From an uncultured Spartobacteria bacterium (GTDB lineage: Bacteria; Verrucomicrobiota; Verrucomicrobiia; Chthoniobacterales; Chthoniobacteraceae), in the NCBI GenBank assembly GCA_903901425.1, contig CAIURC010000207.1, forward strand, positions 1-64,000: a stretch of DNA of 64,000 nt, read 5' to 3'. The stretch's first letter is position 1. Every line of letters starts with the position of its first letter. Below are positions 52,915 to 63,200 of the stretch, one piece after another. Made by a program: the position numbers and the translations under genes. Below the pieces are notes generated by a model. The model saw nothing but the letters and a program-made list of their open reading frames with translations, searched no databases and had not been told where the DNA came from.

Positions 52915-53552
52915 GCGTTTGTTCCAGAAAAGCGTTCAGCCCAACCGGGTGCCCACCTCGCCGTTCCCCACTCCCATACCCGGAAAACCGCAGCCACCCA
53001 AACGAAACTGGCGCCCACCCCAAGAAAAACCGAGGCCAGCACGTCACTCGGCCAATGAGCCCCGGTATAGATCCGCGAGTACCCCACCACTCCCGCAGGC
53101 ACCAGCGCCCACCACCCGCGCCCCCCCCAGAACACGCCGCTTACCACTGCGACCGAAAACAGGTTCACCGTGTGCGAGGACGGGAAAGAGCGCCCTTCGC
53201 TCCCCCATTGCGCGCGGGAGTAACGCACACGGACCGGCTTGGAGAACGCTCTCCACGGTTTCCCCCCGCCTTCCAACTCCACCATCCGCACGCCATCTGC
53301 ACTCTGCCCCGGGCGCAACCGGCCCACCGCGTGCTTCAAAGTCCTGGAAACCACTCCGTCATTGAGAGCCACCACAATCACCAACGCCACCAGATAAAGC
53401 CGGGCTCGGACACCCCCTCGGACCGCAAGCCAGAGCGCCGCCACGGCCAGAAAACCCATCCAGAGGTTCAAGCTCGAAGCCCCGGCCATCACCCAGTCCA
53501 GCCATGCGGCAGTCCACTCCCGGTTGATCAGCAAAAGAAGCTTTTGGTCCAT
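52911..53552 (-). CDS. PAP2-family membrane phosphatase
   Basis: A 213-residue protein with about five membrane segments. The three PAP2 motifs are intact: LKHAVGRLRP (Lys-x6-Arg-Pro), RSFPSSHTVN (Pro-Ser-Ser-His) and GYSRIYTGAHWPSDV (Ser-Arg-x5-His-x3-Asp). It would dephosphorylate a lipid phosphate such as undecaprenyl diphosphate at the periplasmic face. It is first of three minus-strand genes with GT39 and GT2, so recycling of the carrier lipid from those steps is a reasonable inference. The PAP2 stop overlaps the GT39 ATG. Confidence 0.92.
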   Translation of the reverse strand: MDQKLLLLINREWTAAWLDWVMAGASSLNLWMGFLAVAALWLAVRGGVRARLYLVALVIVVALNDGVVSRTLKHAVGRLRPGQSADGVRMVELEGGGKPWRAFSKPVRVRYSRAQWGSEGRSFPSSHTVNLFSVAVVSGVFWGGRGWWALVPAGVVGYSRIYTGAHWPSDVLASVFLGVGASFVWVAAVFRVWEWGTARWAPGWAERFSGTNA

Positions 53553-53573
53553 GCATTCCTCGTCGAGATTGGG

Positions 53574-54305
53574 ATGCTTATGAACAAGTCCCGAGGTGTA
53601 AAGGCACGATTTGCCCCCCTGCTCTGCGCGCTATTCCTTCTGCCGCCAGTGGCACCGGCCGCATCCCCGCGCCCAGACGCCCTCGAGGTCCTTCGCACCG
53701 TCCGCGCCGCCCAGGCCGCCCAGCACCAAACCCTCCGAGGCCAACTCAGCTGCGCAGACCACATTGTCCCGTTCACCTTCACCATGGAGGGCGCCTCCAT
53801 CCGCTACCAGTTTGGTAACCCGCCAGAAACCCTGCTCCTCCGCCTCGACGAAACCCGCTCCCAACTGGACTCGGTCTCGGACAAGGGCAAGCGCAAGTCT
53901 GCCGTGGCCCGGTTCGACCAACCCGTCGCCGATACCGACCTGCGCTACGAAGACTTGGCGCTGAGCTTCCTCTACTGGCCCAACGCCAAAATCGTCGATG
54001 AACAAACCCGGCTCTTCCGAAGCTGCTGGGTGATCCAGACTCAACCCGCCTCCCCAAAGGACTCCAGCTATTCCAAGGCCGAGCTCTGGATTGAAAAGGA
54101 GAGCGGTGCCCTGCTCCAGGCCGAGGCCTATGCCCATGACGGATCCCTCGCCAAACGGTTCAAGGTGACTGAAGGCCAGAAAATCAATGGCACATGGTTC
54201 CTCAAGCTGATGCGAATCGAGTCCACCTCTCTAGACTCTAAAAAGGACCGGACCCCCACTTACTTGGAGGTGCTGGGCGTCGATCCGGACAATTCAAAGC
54301 CCTGA
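53574..54305 (+). CDS. LolA-like outer-membrane lipoprotein-sorting protein
   Basis: A 243-residue periplasmic protein with a signal peptide (KARFAPLLCALFLLPPVAPA). FTFTMEGASIRYQFGNPPET, YEDLALSFLYWPNAKIVDEQ and SYSKAELWIEKESGALLQAE, followed by a basic VTEGQKINGTWFLKLMRIES, match the LolA-like outer-membrane lipoprotein-sorting family (PF17131-type). A second ATG at 53580 would shorten it by two codons; both have weak ribosome sites. It is divergent from the PAP2 gene, with only 21 bases between. Lipoprotein carriage is assumed from the family, not shown. Confidence 0.82.
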   Translation: MLMNKSRGVKARFAPLLCALFLLPPVAPAASPRPDALEVLRTVRAAQAAQHQTLRGQLSCADHIVPFTFTMEGASIRYQFGNPPETLLLRLDETRSQLDSVSDKGKRKSAVARFDQPVADTDLRYEDLALSFLYWPNAKIVDEQTRLFRSCWVIQTQPASPKDSSYSKAELWIEKESGALLQAEAYAHDGSLAKRFKVTEGQKINGTWFLKLMRIESTSLDSKKDRTPTYLEVLGVDPDNSKP

Positions 54306-54373
54306 GGCACCGACATTTCCCCGCATTTTCCCAGTTGCCCCACCCGGGTTCTCCAAACAAAGTCTGCGCACCC

Positions 54374-55420
54374 ATGATCACGCCCGAACGCGTCCGCGAA
54401 GCCCTCTCCACAGTCAAGTACCCCGGATTCAGCCGGGACATCGTGTCTTTCGGCCTCATCAAAGACATCCGAATCACTGGGGCAAGCATCCTGGTCCAAC
54501 TCACCCTCACCACCAACGACCCGAAGGTGCCCCAGTCCATCAAGGACCAATCGGAATCCGCGCTGCGCGCCATTCCGGGGGCAGGCGAAGTCACCGTCCG
54601 GATCGACATCCAATCCCCGCCGCAGGCCGCAGCCGCCCCGGCCCAAAACGCTGCCACCCAGATCGAGGGGGTGCGCCATGTGATTGCGGTAGCCAGCGGC
54701 AAGGGAGGCGTCGGCAAATCCACCGCAGCCGCAAACCTCGCGGTTGCACTGCGCCAAAACGGCGCCTCCGTTGGCCTCTGCGACTGCGACCTCTATGGCC
54801 CCAGCATGGCCCTGATGTTTGGCACCCGCGACCGACCCAGCGCCGACCCGGAAACCAACCGGATCGCCCCCGTGGAAAGCTGTGGCATCCGTCTGATGTC
54901 CATGGGGTTCCTCATTGACGACACCTCTCCAGCCATCCTGCGCGGACCGATGGTCACCAAGTATACCCAGCAGTTCCTGCGCTGGGTGGACTGGGGCAAT
55001 TTGGATTACCTGCTGCTGGATCTGCCGCCTGGCACCGGCGACATCCAGCTGACCATCGTCCAGACCGTTGCCCTCTCCGGGGCCGTTCTCGTCACGACCC
55101 CACAGGAAGTTGCCCTCATCGACGCTCGGAAAGCCGCTTCCATGTTCCAAAAGGTCAATGTCCCCGTTCTCGGCCTGGTCGAAAACATGAGCTACTTCCT
55201 CTGCCCGAGCGACGGCAAACGCTATGACATCTTCGGCGAGGGCGGTGGCCAGCGCGAAGCCGCGCGGCTCAAGGTCCCGCTCCTGGGCCAGATCCCCATC
55301 GACATCCCCACCCGCGAAGCCGGTGACCGCGGCATTCCCGTCACCGAAGCCGACCCGTCCAGCCCGGTTTCCGCCGCGTTCCGCCAGATTGCCGGCCAAC
55401 TCCAGTCCACACTCCACTGA
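54374..55420 (+). CDS. Mrp/ApbC-family Fe-S cluster carrier ATPase
   Basis: A 348-residue P-loop protein. The N-terminal MIP18/DUF59 domain (about 1-90) reads TPERVREALSTVKYPGFSRD. The deviant Walker A is ASGKGGVGKSTAAANLAVAL, and LLDLPPGTGDIQLTIVQTV is the switch region. The Mrp cysteine motif reads YFLCPSDGKRYDIFGEGGG, with one Cys and Asp where ApbC has the second Cys; this variant is common in Mrp proteins. It would insert or carry Fe-S clusters. The ATG at 54374 begins the family core. It stands 68 bases after the LolA-like gene. Confidence 0.92.
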   Translation: MITPERVREALSTVKYPGFSRDIVSFGLIKDIRITGASILVQLTLTTNDPKVPQSIKDQSESALRAIPGAGEVTVRIDIQSPPQAAAAPAQNAATQIEGVRHVIAVASGKGGVGKSTAAANLAVALRQNGASVGLCDCDLYGPSMALMFGTRDRPSADPETNRIAPVESCGIRLMSMGFLIDDTSPAILRGPMVTKYTQQFLRWVDWGNLDYLLLDLPPGTGDIQLTIVQTVALSGAVLVTTPQEVALIDARKAASMFQKVNVPVLGLVENMSYFLCPSDGKRYDIFGEGGGQREAARLKVPLLGQIPIDIPTREAGDRGIPVTEADPSSPVSAAFRQIAGQLQSTLH

Positions 55421-55471
55421 GCCCCATCAGCAGGATTGACCTTGCCCGCCCAAAATCAGACTCTCTGACCC

Positions 55472-55687
55472 ATGGAAGATTCCGCAAAGAACGGTGGCGA
55501 GCTCCTCAAGGAATCCCTGCTGTACAAGGAGTTCCTGGCCGAACGGGAGGAAATCCTGCGCCACAAATGGATTGAAAGCGAAAAGGCCGGGCACGACATC
55601 GGCTTCGAAAAGGCGTTGCTGGATTGGATTGTGAAACACCGCTCCTCCTGGCGTGCCCAGCGCCAGAAACAGCCGGCCACCACCTGA
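55472..55687 (+). CDS. Conserved-looking 71-residue helical protein
   Basis: I do not recognise a named family with certainty. The core LLYKEFLAEREEILRHKWIE, then SEKAGHDIGFEKALLDWI, is charged and fully helical, with no cysteines or membrane segment. It resembles a short motif I recall in DUF4032 proteins (E-H-x-W-x-x-S-E-x-A-G-x-D-x-G), but here it stands alone. It starts 51 bases after the Mrp gene and precedes the pyr operon leader. It probably has a real function, because the motif is crisp and the frame is clean. Confidence 0.65.
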   Translation: MEDSAKNGGELLKESLLYKEFLAEREEILRHKWIESEKAGHDIGFEKALLDWIVKHRSSWRAQRQKQPATT

Positions 55688-55771
55688 AACCCGGCAATAC
55701 CTGGCAACACCCGTCTCTCCCTCCTGCACGCCCCTTTCCCGACCTCAAATCCAACCCAGAGTCCTTTAACT

Positions 55772-55789
55772 GCGATCCTGCGAGGTCGC
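55772..55789 (+). promoter_or_regulatory. PyrR-binding-type RNA hairpin at the pyrR ribosome-binding region
   Basis: GCGA (55772-55775) pairs with TCGC (55786-55789), enclosing TCCTGCGAGG. The segment GATCCTGCGAGGTC (55774-55787) matches 12 of 14 positions of the PyrR-binding consensus ARUCCNGNGAGGYU known from pyr leaders. It ends eight bases before the pyrR ATG and abuts the AAGGA ribosome site. PyrR bound here would block translation rather than act by a terminator, as none is seen. Confidence 0.65.
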
Positions 55790-55796
55790 CAAGGAA

Positions 55797-56369
55797 ATGC
55801 CCGCCTTCTCCTCCCTCCCTCCTCCTCCTGATGCCGTGCTGGTCCTCGACGCACAGGCCATCGACCGCGCCCTGCGCCGGATCGCCCACGAAATCATCGA
55901 GGCCAACCCGCATCTCGCCAACCTTGCGCTGATTGGCATCCCCTCCCGCGGCGTTGAACTGGCCAACCGCCTCGCCCGGCTCGTCTCGGAATTCGGCGGC
56001 ACCCCTGTCTCCGCTGGAACCATCGATGTCTCCATGCACCGCGATGACACGCACGCACGCCGCGCGTTTCATCCTGTGCAACCCTCCAAACTTCCGCCCG
56101 AGCTTTCCGGAAAGACTCTCGTGCTCGTTGACGATGTCCTTTTTTCAGGACGCACCTGCCGCGCCGCACTCGACGCCATCTCCAGCTTCGGCCGGCCCGC
56201 CAGGATCCAGTACGCCGCTCTCATCGACCGCGGCCACCGCGAACTTCCCATCCGTGCAGATTTCGTTGGCAAAAACCTGCCCACCCATCCCCGGGAACGC
56301 GTCTATGTCCGCCTCGCAGGCCCGGACACGCTTCCCGATTCCGTCTGGATCGACCGCTCCTCGCCATGA
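55797..56369 (+). CDS. pyrR: PyrR: pyr-operon regulator / uracil phosphoribosyltransferase
   Basis: A 190-residue phosphoribosyltransferase of normal family length. TLVLVDDVLFSGRTCRAALD is the PRPP-binding loop, and LIGIPSRGVELANRLA and YAALIDRGHRELPIRADFVG are PyrR blocks. PyrR senses UMP/UTP and PRPP and binds pyr mRNA; it also has weak UPRT activity. The ATG at 55797 is preceded by AAGGA. A matching RNA hairpin lies immediately upstream. Its stop overlaps the pyrB ATG by four bases. The arrangement pyrR-pyrB-pyrC is the usual start of a pyrimidine operon. Confidence 0.95.
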   Translation: MPAFSSLPPPPDAVLVLDAQAIDRALRRIAHEIIEANPHLANLALIGIPSRGVELANRLARLVSEFGGTPVSAGTIDVSMHRDDTHARRAFHPVQPSKLPPELSGKTLVLVDDVLFSGRTCRAALDAISSFGRPARIQYAALIDRGHRELPIRADFVGKNLPTHPRERVYVRLAGPDTLPDSVWIDRSSP

Positions 56370-57346
56370 CTGCGCCCACTGATCCCCCTCCCGAAACCCT
56401 CTGGACACGCAAGGACCTCGTTGGGATTGAGAATCTCTCCCGGCAGGAAATCGAGACCGTCCTCGACACGGCTGCTGCCTTCAAACAGGTCGGCACCCGC
56501 GAGATCAAAAAAGTGCCTGCGCTCCGCGGACGCACTCTGGTGAACTTCTTTGTCGAAGCCAGTACGCGGACCCGGACCTCTTTCGAACTGGCTGCGCACC
56601 GCCTCAGCGCGGATGTGATCAACATCTCGGCCTCCGCCTCCAGCCTGATCAAGGGCGAAACGCTCAAGGACACCGCGCTGAACCTCCAGGCGCTCCATGC
56701 CGATTTCATTGTGCTCCGGCACAGCTCTGCCGGGGCCGCGCAGTTCCTCGCCGAACGGCTGCAGTCCAGCGTGATCAACGCCGGGGACGGTGCGCACGAG
56801 CACCCCACTCAGGCACTGCTCGACACGTTTACCATCCGTGAAAAACTCGGCCGCCTGGAGGGCCTCCATGTGGCCATCATCGGCGACATCCTCTTCAGCC
56901 GCGTGGCACGCTCCAACATTCACGCCCTGCTCAAACTCGGCGCAAAGGTCACCCTGGTCGGCCCCAGCACACTCGTACCCAAAACATTCGAACCGCTCGG
57001 CGTCCAGATCACCCACCGGATCGACGATGTTCTCGAGCAGGCCGATGTCTTTAACCTTCTCCGCATCCAGCACGAGCGGCAGCGCAAAGAGTATTTCCCT
57101 GGACTGGGCGAGTACACCGCCCTGTTCGGACTCACCCAGCAGCGCGCCCAGCGCCTCAAACCCGGTGCTCTGATCATGCATCCCGGGCCCATCAACCGCG
57201 GCGTCGAGATCGATAGCGAAATCGCCGACAGCGGCCGCAGCGTCATCCTCGACCAGGTCACCAACGGTCTCGCCGTCCGCATGGCCGTCCTCTACCTCTG
57301 CTCCGGCGCTTCGCATCCCGTGCCGCAATCCGCACCCGCCGCATAG
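56366..57346 (+). CDS. pyrB: Aspartate carbamoyltransferase catalytic chain
   Basis: A 326-residue enzyme forming N-carbamoyl-aspartate, the first committed pyrimidine step. FFVEASTRTRTSFELAAHRL is the carbamoyl-phosphate site, with SASSLIKGETLKDT next. GDGAHEHPTQALLDTFTI and MHPGPINRGVEI are family blocks. No regulatory chain gene (pyrI) is next to it; pyrC follows 10 bases later, as in class B/C enzymes that work with dihydroorotase. ATGA overlap with pyrR indicates co-translation. Confidence 0.97.
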   Translation: MTAPTDPPPETLWTRKDLVGIENLSRQEIETVLDTAAAFKQVGTREIKKVPALRGRTLVNFFVEASTRTRTSFELAAHRLSADVINISASASSLIKGETLKDTALNLQALHADFIVLRHSSAGAAQFLAERLQSSVINAGDGAHEHPTQALLDTFTIREKLGRLEGLHVAIIGDILFSRVARSNIHALLKLGAKVTLVGPSTLVPKTFEPLGVQITHRIDDVLEQADVFNLLRIQHERQRKEYFPGLGEYTALFGLTQQRAQRLKPGALIMHPGPINRGVEIDSEIADSGRSVILDQVTNGLAVRMAVLYLCSGASHPVPQSAPAA

Positions 57347-57356
57347 AAGTTTTCCC

Positions 57357-58661
57357 ATGAGCTGCACCCTGATCCGCAACGGACGCATTCTGGATCCCGC
57401 CAACCACGTTGACCAGAAAGGCGACCTGCTCCTGATCGACGGAAAAATCGCCCCGCTTTCGGCCCTGCCCGCCGGCGGTCCGACCGAGACCATCGACGCC
57501 ACCGGGCTTGTGGTTGCCCCGGGCCTGATTGATCTGCACGTTCACCTGCGTGAACCCGGCCAGTCGGCCAAGGAAACCATCGCCTCGGGCACCCGGGCCG
57601 CCGCCGCAGGCGGGTTCACCAGCGTGGTCTGCATGCCCAACACCTCGCCCGCCGTGGACAACCCCAGCGTGGTGACATGGATCGCTGAAAAGGCCAGGGC
57701 CGAAGCCTGCGTGAACGTGTTCCCCACCGGCGCAATCACCAAGGGACTCGCAGGCGAGGAACTCGCCCCCATCGGTTCCATGCATAAAGCCGGCATCGTC
57801 GCCCTCACCGACGACGGGCGTTGCGTCCAAAACCACGAACTCATGCGGCGCGCCCTCGAGTACGCCCGCATGTTCGGCCTGCCCGTCATGGACCATTGCC
57901 AAGACTACAACCTCGTCGGCAAGGGAGTCATGCACGAGGGCCACGTCAGCACGGTGCTGGGACTCCCTGGCTGGCCCGCCATCGGTGAGGAAATCATTGT
58001 CCAACGCAACGCGCTTCTGGCTGAGACCTGCGGCACCCCCATCCATTGCCAGCACCTCAGCAGCGGAGGCAGCGTCCGGATCCTGCGCGAGGCCCGTGCC
58101 CGCGGCATCCCGCTCAGTGGCGAAATCTGCCCGCACCACATCGCGCTCACCGACGAATCCATCCGCTCGTTTGACTCGAACTTCAAGATGAACCCGCCCC
58201 TGCGCACCCAGCGGGACATCGACACACTCATTGAAGGCGTCGCCGATGGCACCATCACGGTCCTTGCGAGCGACCACGCCCCCCATTGCTCCTACGAAAA
58301 AGAGGTCGAGTTTGATCTCGCCCCATTCGGCATCCTCGGACTTGAAACCGAACTGGGGTTGTTCCTCAAAATTCTTGTCCACGAACGCAAAGCGGTCTCG
58401 CTCGCACGCGTGATCGCAATGCTCACCGTCGAACCGGCCCGACTGCTCAACCTGGACCGCGGCACGCTCTCCGTCGGCGCGCCCGCAGACGTCACCCTCA
58501 TCGACCCCGACGCGGAATGGGTCCACGACAAAAACGCCAGCGCGTCCCGGAGCAGAAACACGCCGTTCCACGGCTGGGAACTCAAGGGCCGCGCCGTGCG
58601 GACGATCGTCTCTGGCCGGACGGTTTGGGAACTGAACGGTGGATTCCCAGGACAAAGTTGA
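57357..58661 (+). CDS. pyrC: Dihydroorotase
   Basis: A 434-residue amidohydrolase that cyclises carbamoyl-aspartate. GLIDLHVHLREPGQSAKETI has the HxH metal motif. MDHCQDYNL and IHCQHLSSGGS carry further metal His residues, and LASDHAPHCSYEK holds the catalytic Asp. EPARLLNLDRGTLSVGAPAD is the typical C-terminal signature. It is class I by length. It is third in the pyrR-pyrB-pyrC operon and is convergent with the DUF1501 gene 80 bases away. Confidence 0.96.
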   Translation: MSCTLIRNGRILDPANHVDQKGDLLLIDGKIAPLSALPAGGPTETIDATGLVVAPGLIDLHVHLREPGQSAKETIASGTRAAAAGGFTSVVCMPNTSPAVDNPSVVTWIAEKARAEACVNVFPTGAITKGLAGEELAPIGSMHKAGIVALTDDGRCVQNHELMRRALEYARMFGLPVMDHCQDYNLVGKGVMHEGHVSTVLGLPGWPAIGEEIIVQRNALLAETCGTPIHCQHLSSGGSVRILREARARGIPLSGEICPHHIALTDESIRSFDSNFKMNPPLRTQRDIDTLIEGVADGTITVLASDHAPHCSYEKEVEFDLAPFGILGLETELGLFLKILVHERKAVSLARVIAMLTVEPARLLNLDRGTLSVGAPADVTLIDPDAEWVHDKNASASRSRNTPFHGWELKGRAVRTIVSGRTVWELNGGFPGQS

Positions 58662-58741
58662 CCCAGTATCCCCGTTAAAGCGTCTTCCACGCTGACCAGG
58701 CGCAGCGTCCCGCCGGAGGACATTCCACCTACGCCAGCCAT

Positions 58742-60202
58742 CTACGCCAGGAGCGAATTCACCACTTGCGCGGGTTCCACACCCGTCAACCGCACATCCA
58801 GTCCCCGCACCCGGTAGCTCAGGCGCTCATGGTCGATCCCCATGCAGTGCAGGATCGTTGCGTTCAAGTCGTTCAATGGCACCGGCGCAGAAACCACATT
58901 GTACGAAAAATCATCCGTCTCGCCGTACTCGATCCCGCCCCGGATTCCGCCGCCGGCCATCCACATGCAAAAGTTTCGCGGGTGATGATCGCGCCCGTAG
59001 TTGGTTTCGGTCAGGGCCCCTTGAGAATAGACGGTGCGGCCGAACTCACCGCCCCAGACCACCAGGGTCTGGTCCAACAACCCCCGCTGTTTGAGGTCCG
59101 CAATCAGGGCTCCCGTGCCGCGGTCCGTGTCCAGACACTGGTTCCTCAACTGAGCGGGAAGCGCCCCGTGCTGGTCCCAGCCCCTATGCATGATCTGCAC
59201 CACACGGACCCCGCGCTCCACCAAACGGCGCGCCATCAGAGCGCTGTACGCGAAACTTCCCGGTTTGCTGGCATCGGGCCCGTACAGGTTCAAGACGCTC
59301 TGCGGTTCGTTGCTGAAATCAACCAGTTCAGGAACGCTGGCCTGCATTCGAAACGCCATCTCGTACTGGGCAATCCGCGTCTGGATCTCAGGATCGCCCA
59401 CCCGTTCAAAACCACGTTGGTTGAGGGCAGACAACGCATCCAGCATTGCCCGGCGTTCGCTGGCGCGCACACCGTCGGGATTGGGCAGGTACAACACCGG
59501 ATCCCCGCTTCCGCGCAACGCCACCCCGTTGTGGCCGGTGGGCAGGAAACCGCTGGACCACATTCTTGAAAAAAGAGCCTGCCCGTTGCTGCCCGTGGGA
59601 AACTGCGGCGTCAGAACCACAAAGGCCGGCAGATCGTTGTTCTCACTGCCCAGACCATAGGAAAGCCATGACCCGATGCTCGCCCGCCCGGGGATCTCGG
59701 AACCGGTCATCACATAGGTGCAGGCAGGATCATGGTTGATCGCCGTGGTGGTGACCGTCTTGATCAAAGCCAACTCGTCCACCACCTTTGCGGTGTACGG
59801 CAGCAGTTCGCTCACCCAACGCCCGCATTTGCCGTGCCGCGCGAACTTGAACATCGAAGGGGCCACGGGGAACCGGGCCTGGCCCGAGGTCATCCCCGTA
59901 ATTCGCTGGTCGCCACGCACGCTGGGCGGCAGATCCTTGTTGAACAGCGAGGCCAGCCCAGGCTTGTGGTCCCAGAGATCAATCTGGGACGGCCCGCCGT
60001 TCATGTGCAGGTAGATCAACGCCTTCGCCTTCGGCGCAAAATGCGGCACCCCGCCCAACCCGGGATGCACCCGAGCGCCTGATGCCACCGCGCTTTTTCC
60101 CGCCAGAAGTTCGGCCAACGCAATCCCACCAAGCTTCAAACCGGCCCCGCGGAAAAACTGGCGGCGGTTGAGGAACTGAGCGGCGTTGGCTTGGAAATCC
60201 AT
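58742..60202 (-). CDS. DUF1501 family secreted protein
   Basis: A 486-residue protein with an N-terminal [20 protein letters not shown] twin-arginine-like signal. [30 protein letters not shown]-like [40 protein letters not shown] and [15 protein letters not shown] with [18 protein letters not shown] are DUF1501 landmarks, a phosphatase/sulfatase-like superfamily that partners with PSCyt1 proteins. The ATG at 60202 lies two bases after the stop of the PSCyt1 gene. Its specific role is unknown; the pair is characteristic of Planctomycetes and Verrucomicrobia. Confidence 0.92.
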   Translation of the reverse strand: MDFQANAAQFLNRRQFFRGAGLKLGGIALAELLAGKSAVASGARVHPGLGGVPHFAPKAKALIYLHMNGGPSQIDLWDHKPGLASLFNKDLPPSVRGDQRITGMTSGQARFPVAPSMFKFARHGKCGRWVSELLPYTAKVVDELALIKTVTTTAINHDPACTYVMTGSEIPGRASIGSWLSYGLGSENNDLPAFVVLTPQFPTGSNGQALFSRMWSSGFLPTGHNGVALRGSGDPVLYLPNPDGVRASERRAMLDALSALNQRGFERVGDPEIQTRIAQYEMAFRMQASVPELVDFSNEPQSVLNLYGPDASKPGSFAYSALMARRLVERGVRVVQIMHRGWDQHGALPAQLRNQCLDTDRGTGALIADLKQRGLLDQTLVVWGGEFGRTVYSQGALTETNYGRDHHPRNFCMWMAGGGIRGGIEYGETDDFSYNVVSAPVPLNDLNATILHCMGIDHERLSYRVRGLDVRLTGVEPAQVVNSLLA

Positions 60203-60204
60203 GT

Positions 60205-63200
60205 TCAAGGCAGGTTGAGGGTCTCGTCCAAGTTCAGCAACAAATTGCCCACCAGAGTCCATGCCGCAACCTCCGACTCGACGAATCCGGGCTTTGGCGG
60301 GGTTTGTCCCACGCGCACCAGCGCCTGGGCGGCCTCCGCGCGTTCCTGGAACGAGACACGGTGCTGTTTGAGCGCCGCTTTCACAACCGCCACCTCGGCC
60401 GGTTCCGGGCGCCGGGCCAGCACCAGCCTGAATCCGTGCTCGATTCGATGGTCGTCCGTCGTACCGCCCTCCACCAGCATACGGACTCCCAGCGCCCGAC
60501 CTGCCTCCACAAACTGCACATCGTTCATAAGCTGCAATGCCTGGAGCGGCGTATCGCTCCGTTCGCGCCTCACGCAACTCTCCTCACGCGAGGGCGCATC
60601 GAAATTCACCATGAACGGGGGCGGCGCCGTCCGCTTCAGGAAGGTGTAGATGCTGCGCCGGTACAACCCGGGACCGCTGTCCTGCTTATAGAACCGGGTG
60701 TTCGAACCCACAAACCCCACCGGTTCCCAGATGTTGGCCGGTTGGTACGGACGCACCCCTTTGCCTCCCATCGCATCGACCAAAAGACCGGCAACTGACA
60801 GCGCTTGGTCCCGGATCTCCTCTGCCGCCAGACGAAACCGGACGCCCCTCCCCAACAGCCGGTTCTCCGGGTCTCTCTGCCAGAGTTCCAAAGGCGCAGC
60901 CGAACCTTGCCGGTACGCTTCCGAGGTCACCAACAGGCGCACCAAGGCCTTCACGTCCCAGCCCGTCTCCTGAAAATGAACGGCCAGCCAGTCCAGAAGA
61001 GCGGGATGGCTGGGCGGCTCCCCTTGGGAACCAAAGTCCCCGGCAGTCTTCACCAAGCCCACGCCGAAAAACTGCTGCCAGACCCGGTTCACCATGACCC
61101 GCGCGGTCAGTGGGTTTTCGCCGTTCACCAGCCAACGCGCCAAATCCAGCCGGGTCGGATTCGCCGGATCCGCCGGTGCCAGCGGCGGCAGGAACCCAGG
61201 CACACCGGGCGCAACCGTCTCCCCGGGCCGATCATAAGCCCCGCGCTCCATCACATGGCTTTCCCTACCCGGTTTGAGTGACCCCATCACCAGAGAAGCC
61301 GGGATTGCCGCATCCAACGCCTCGCGTTCCCTGCGCAGCGCCTGCACGGCTTCCCTCAAAGGTCCAAGCTTCACCCGGGTCTCCGTACACACGTTGGCCA
61401 AGTAATAGTCCCGCAACTCCTGTTTTTCCGCAGGGCTTCTATAGTTTGCGGGCACTTTCAGCAGACGCACAACGGTGTCAGGCGCATTCTGAAGATCTTT
61501 GGCCCGCTGGCTCTTGGACCACACTTCAAAGGACTTCTTGGGGTCATTGGCCGCATCCACCCTTCCCACCAGACTGAGCTGATCAAAGTACGCCGTCCCA
61601 CCACTGTGTGTCAGAGCAAACCCCAAAATTTGGTCCCCGGCTTTCAATCCAATCTTTGCAGCGTCCACCTCGAGTTGCGCCCAGTTCCCAGCCGAAGGCA
61701 ACGTGCCGGCCAGCATCCGCTCCTGAGTGTCGGGAGTTCCGTAGGGGAGGGCCTCCAACTCGCCCCAGACCGCCCGGTGTTTCCAACCGTCGGTGTGTAT
61801 CTGAACCATCACCGCGGAGGGCGGCTCCACCGGATCCAGAAAAACCATCAAACTGATCCGGCCACAGGGCGGCACTTCAAAAGGCGCCGCTCCGGTCCGG
61901 TAATAGTGTTGGACGAGGCGCTGGCCGGCAATTTTCAGAGACCGACTGCCCAAACACACGGGCCCGTTCTCTTTGGTCACCCACACTGGGCTCCGTCCCT
62001 CCGGAGTGGACTTCACCTCGGCGCCAGTGGGGAAATCGTCGTCAATGACAACCACCGCCTCCTCCTTGGCAAGCACCGCCGGTGTGATCCCGGCAGGATC
62101 CTGGTAATCGATCTCCCGCACCCCCGCCTGCAATGCGTCTGCAGCCTCCTGGATTTTGAGGTCCATGGCCGAAATCCGCGCCTTCTGCTGCGGCGTGGAC
62201 AGTTTCACCATGGGCGCTGGAAGTGGCGCGTTCCCGTCGAATGCGGGATCCGCGCTCGAATTGTAGAACGCGTACAACTGGTAAAACTCGCGCTGGGTAA
62301 GCGGGTCAAACTTGTGGTCATGACACGCCGCGCATCCCGCCGTCATCCCCAGCCACGTCTGGGCCAGCGTGGAGGTCCGGTCCACCGCATACCGGAACTG
62401 AAACTCCTCCGCAATCGAACCGCCCTCGTTGGTGGTCACGTTGCACCGGTTGAATCCCGTGGCCACCAACTGCTCCAAAGCGGGAGAGGGAAGCAGGTCT
62501 CCGGCAATCTGTTCCACCGTGAACTGGTCAAAAGACAGGTTCCGGTTGAAGGCGCCGATCACCCAGTCGCGGTAGGGCCAGATGGAACGCTCGTTGTCCA
62601 GATGCAGTCCGTGCGTGTCCCCGTACCTTGCCAGGTCGAGCCAGTGCCGCGCCATCTGTTCCCCGTACCGGGGCGACCCCAAGAACCGGTCCACTACACG
62701 CTCCTCGGCTCCCGGCGCGGTATCCCCCACAAAACTTTCCACCTCGGCAAGGGTCGGCGGCAGCCCGGTGAGCGCGAGCGCGACCCGGCGGATCCAAGCC
62801 TCCCTGGAAGCACCTGATGAGAACCACAATCCCTCGGTTTTCAACCGTTCAAGGAGGAAGGCATCCACGGGGTTGGCGGCCCCAGACGGTACCGCCGGCT
62901 TGACGGGCTTTTCAAAAGCCCAATGGCCCTGGTACTCGGCCCCCTGCTCGATCCAGATCCGCAAAAGCTCTTTCTCCCCGGCATCCAACGATTTGTGGGC
63001 TTTGGAGGGCGGCATCACCTCATCCCGGTCGCTGGAATTGACACGTTTCCAAAGCTCACTCTGGGAGGGGTTTCCCGGGACCACCGCAGGGTTCCCGCTC
63101 TCGCCCTTCCCGAAAGTTCCCTCCTTGGTGTCTAGGCGAAGACCGCCCTTGCGTTTGCGGGCGTCGAACCCATGGCAGGCAAAGCATTTGTCCGAAAGGA

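Noticed and set aside
55688-55796. A terminator-type pyr attenuator in the pyrR leader
   Set aside because: No GC-rich hairpin followed by a T-run is present; only the binding hairpin next to the ribosome site is seen.
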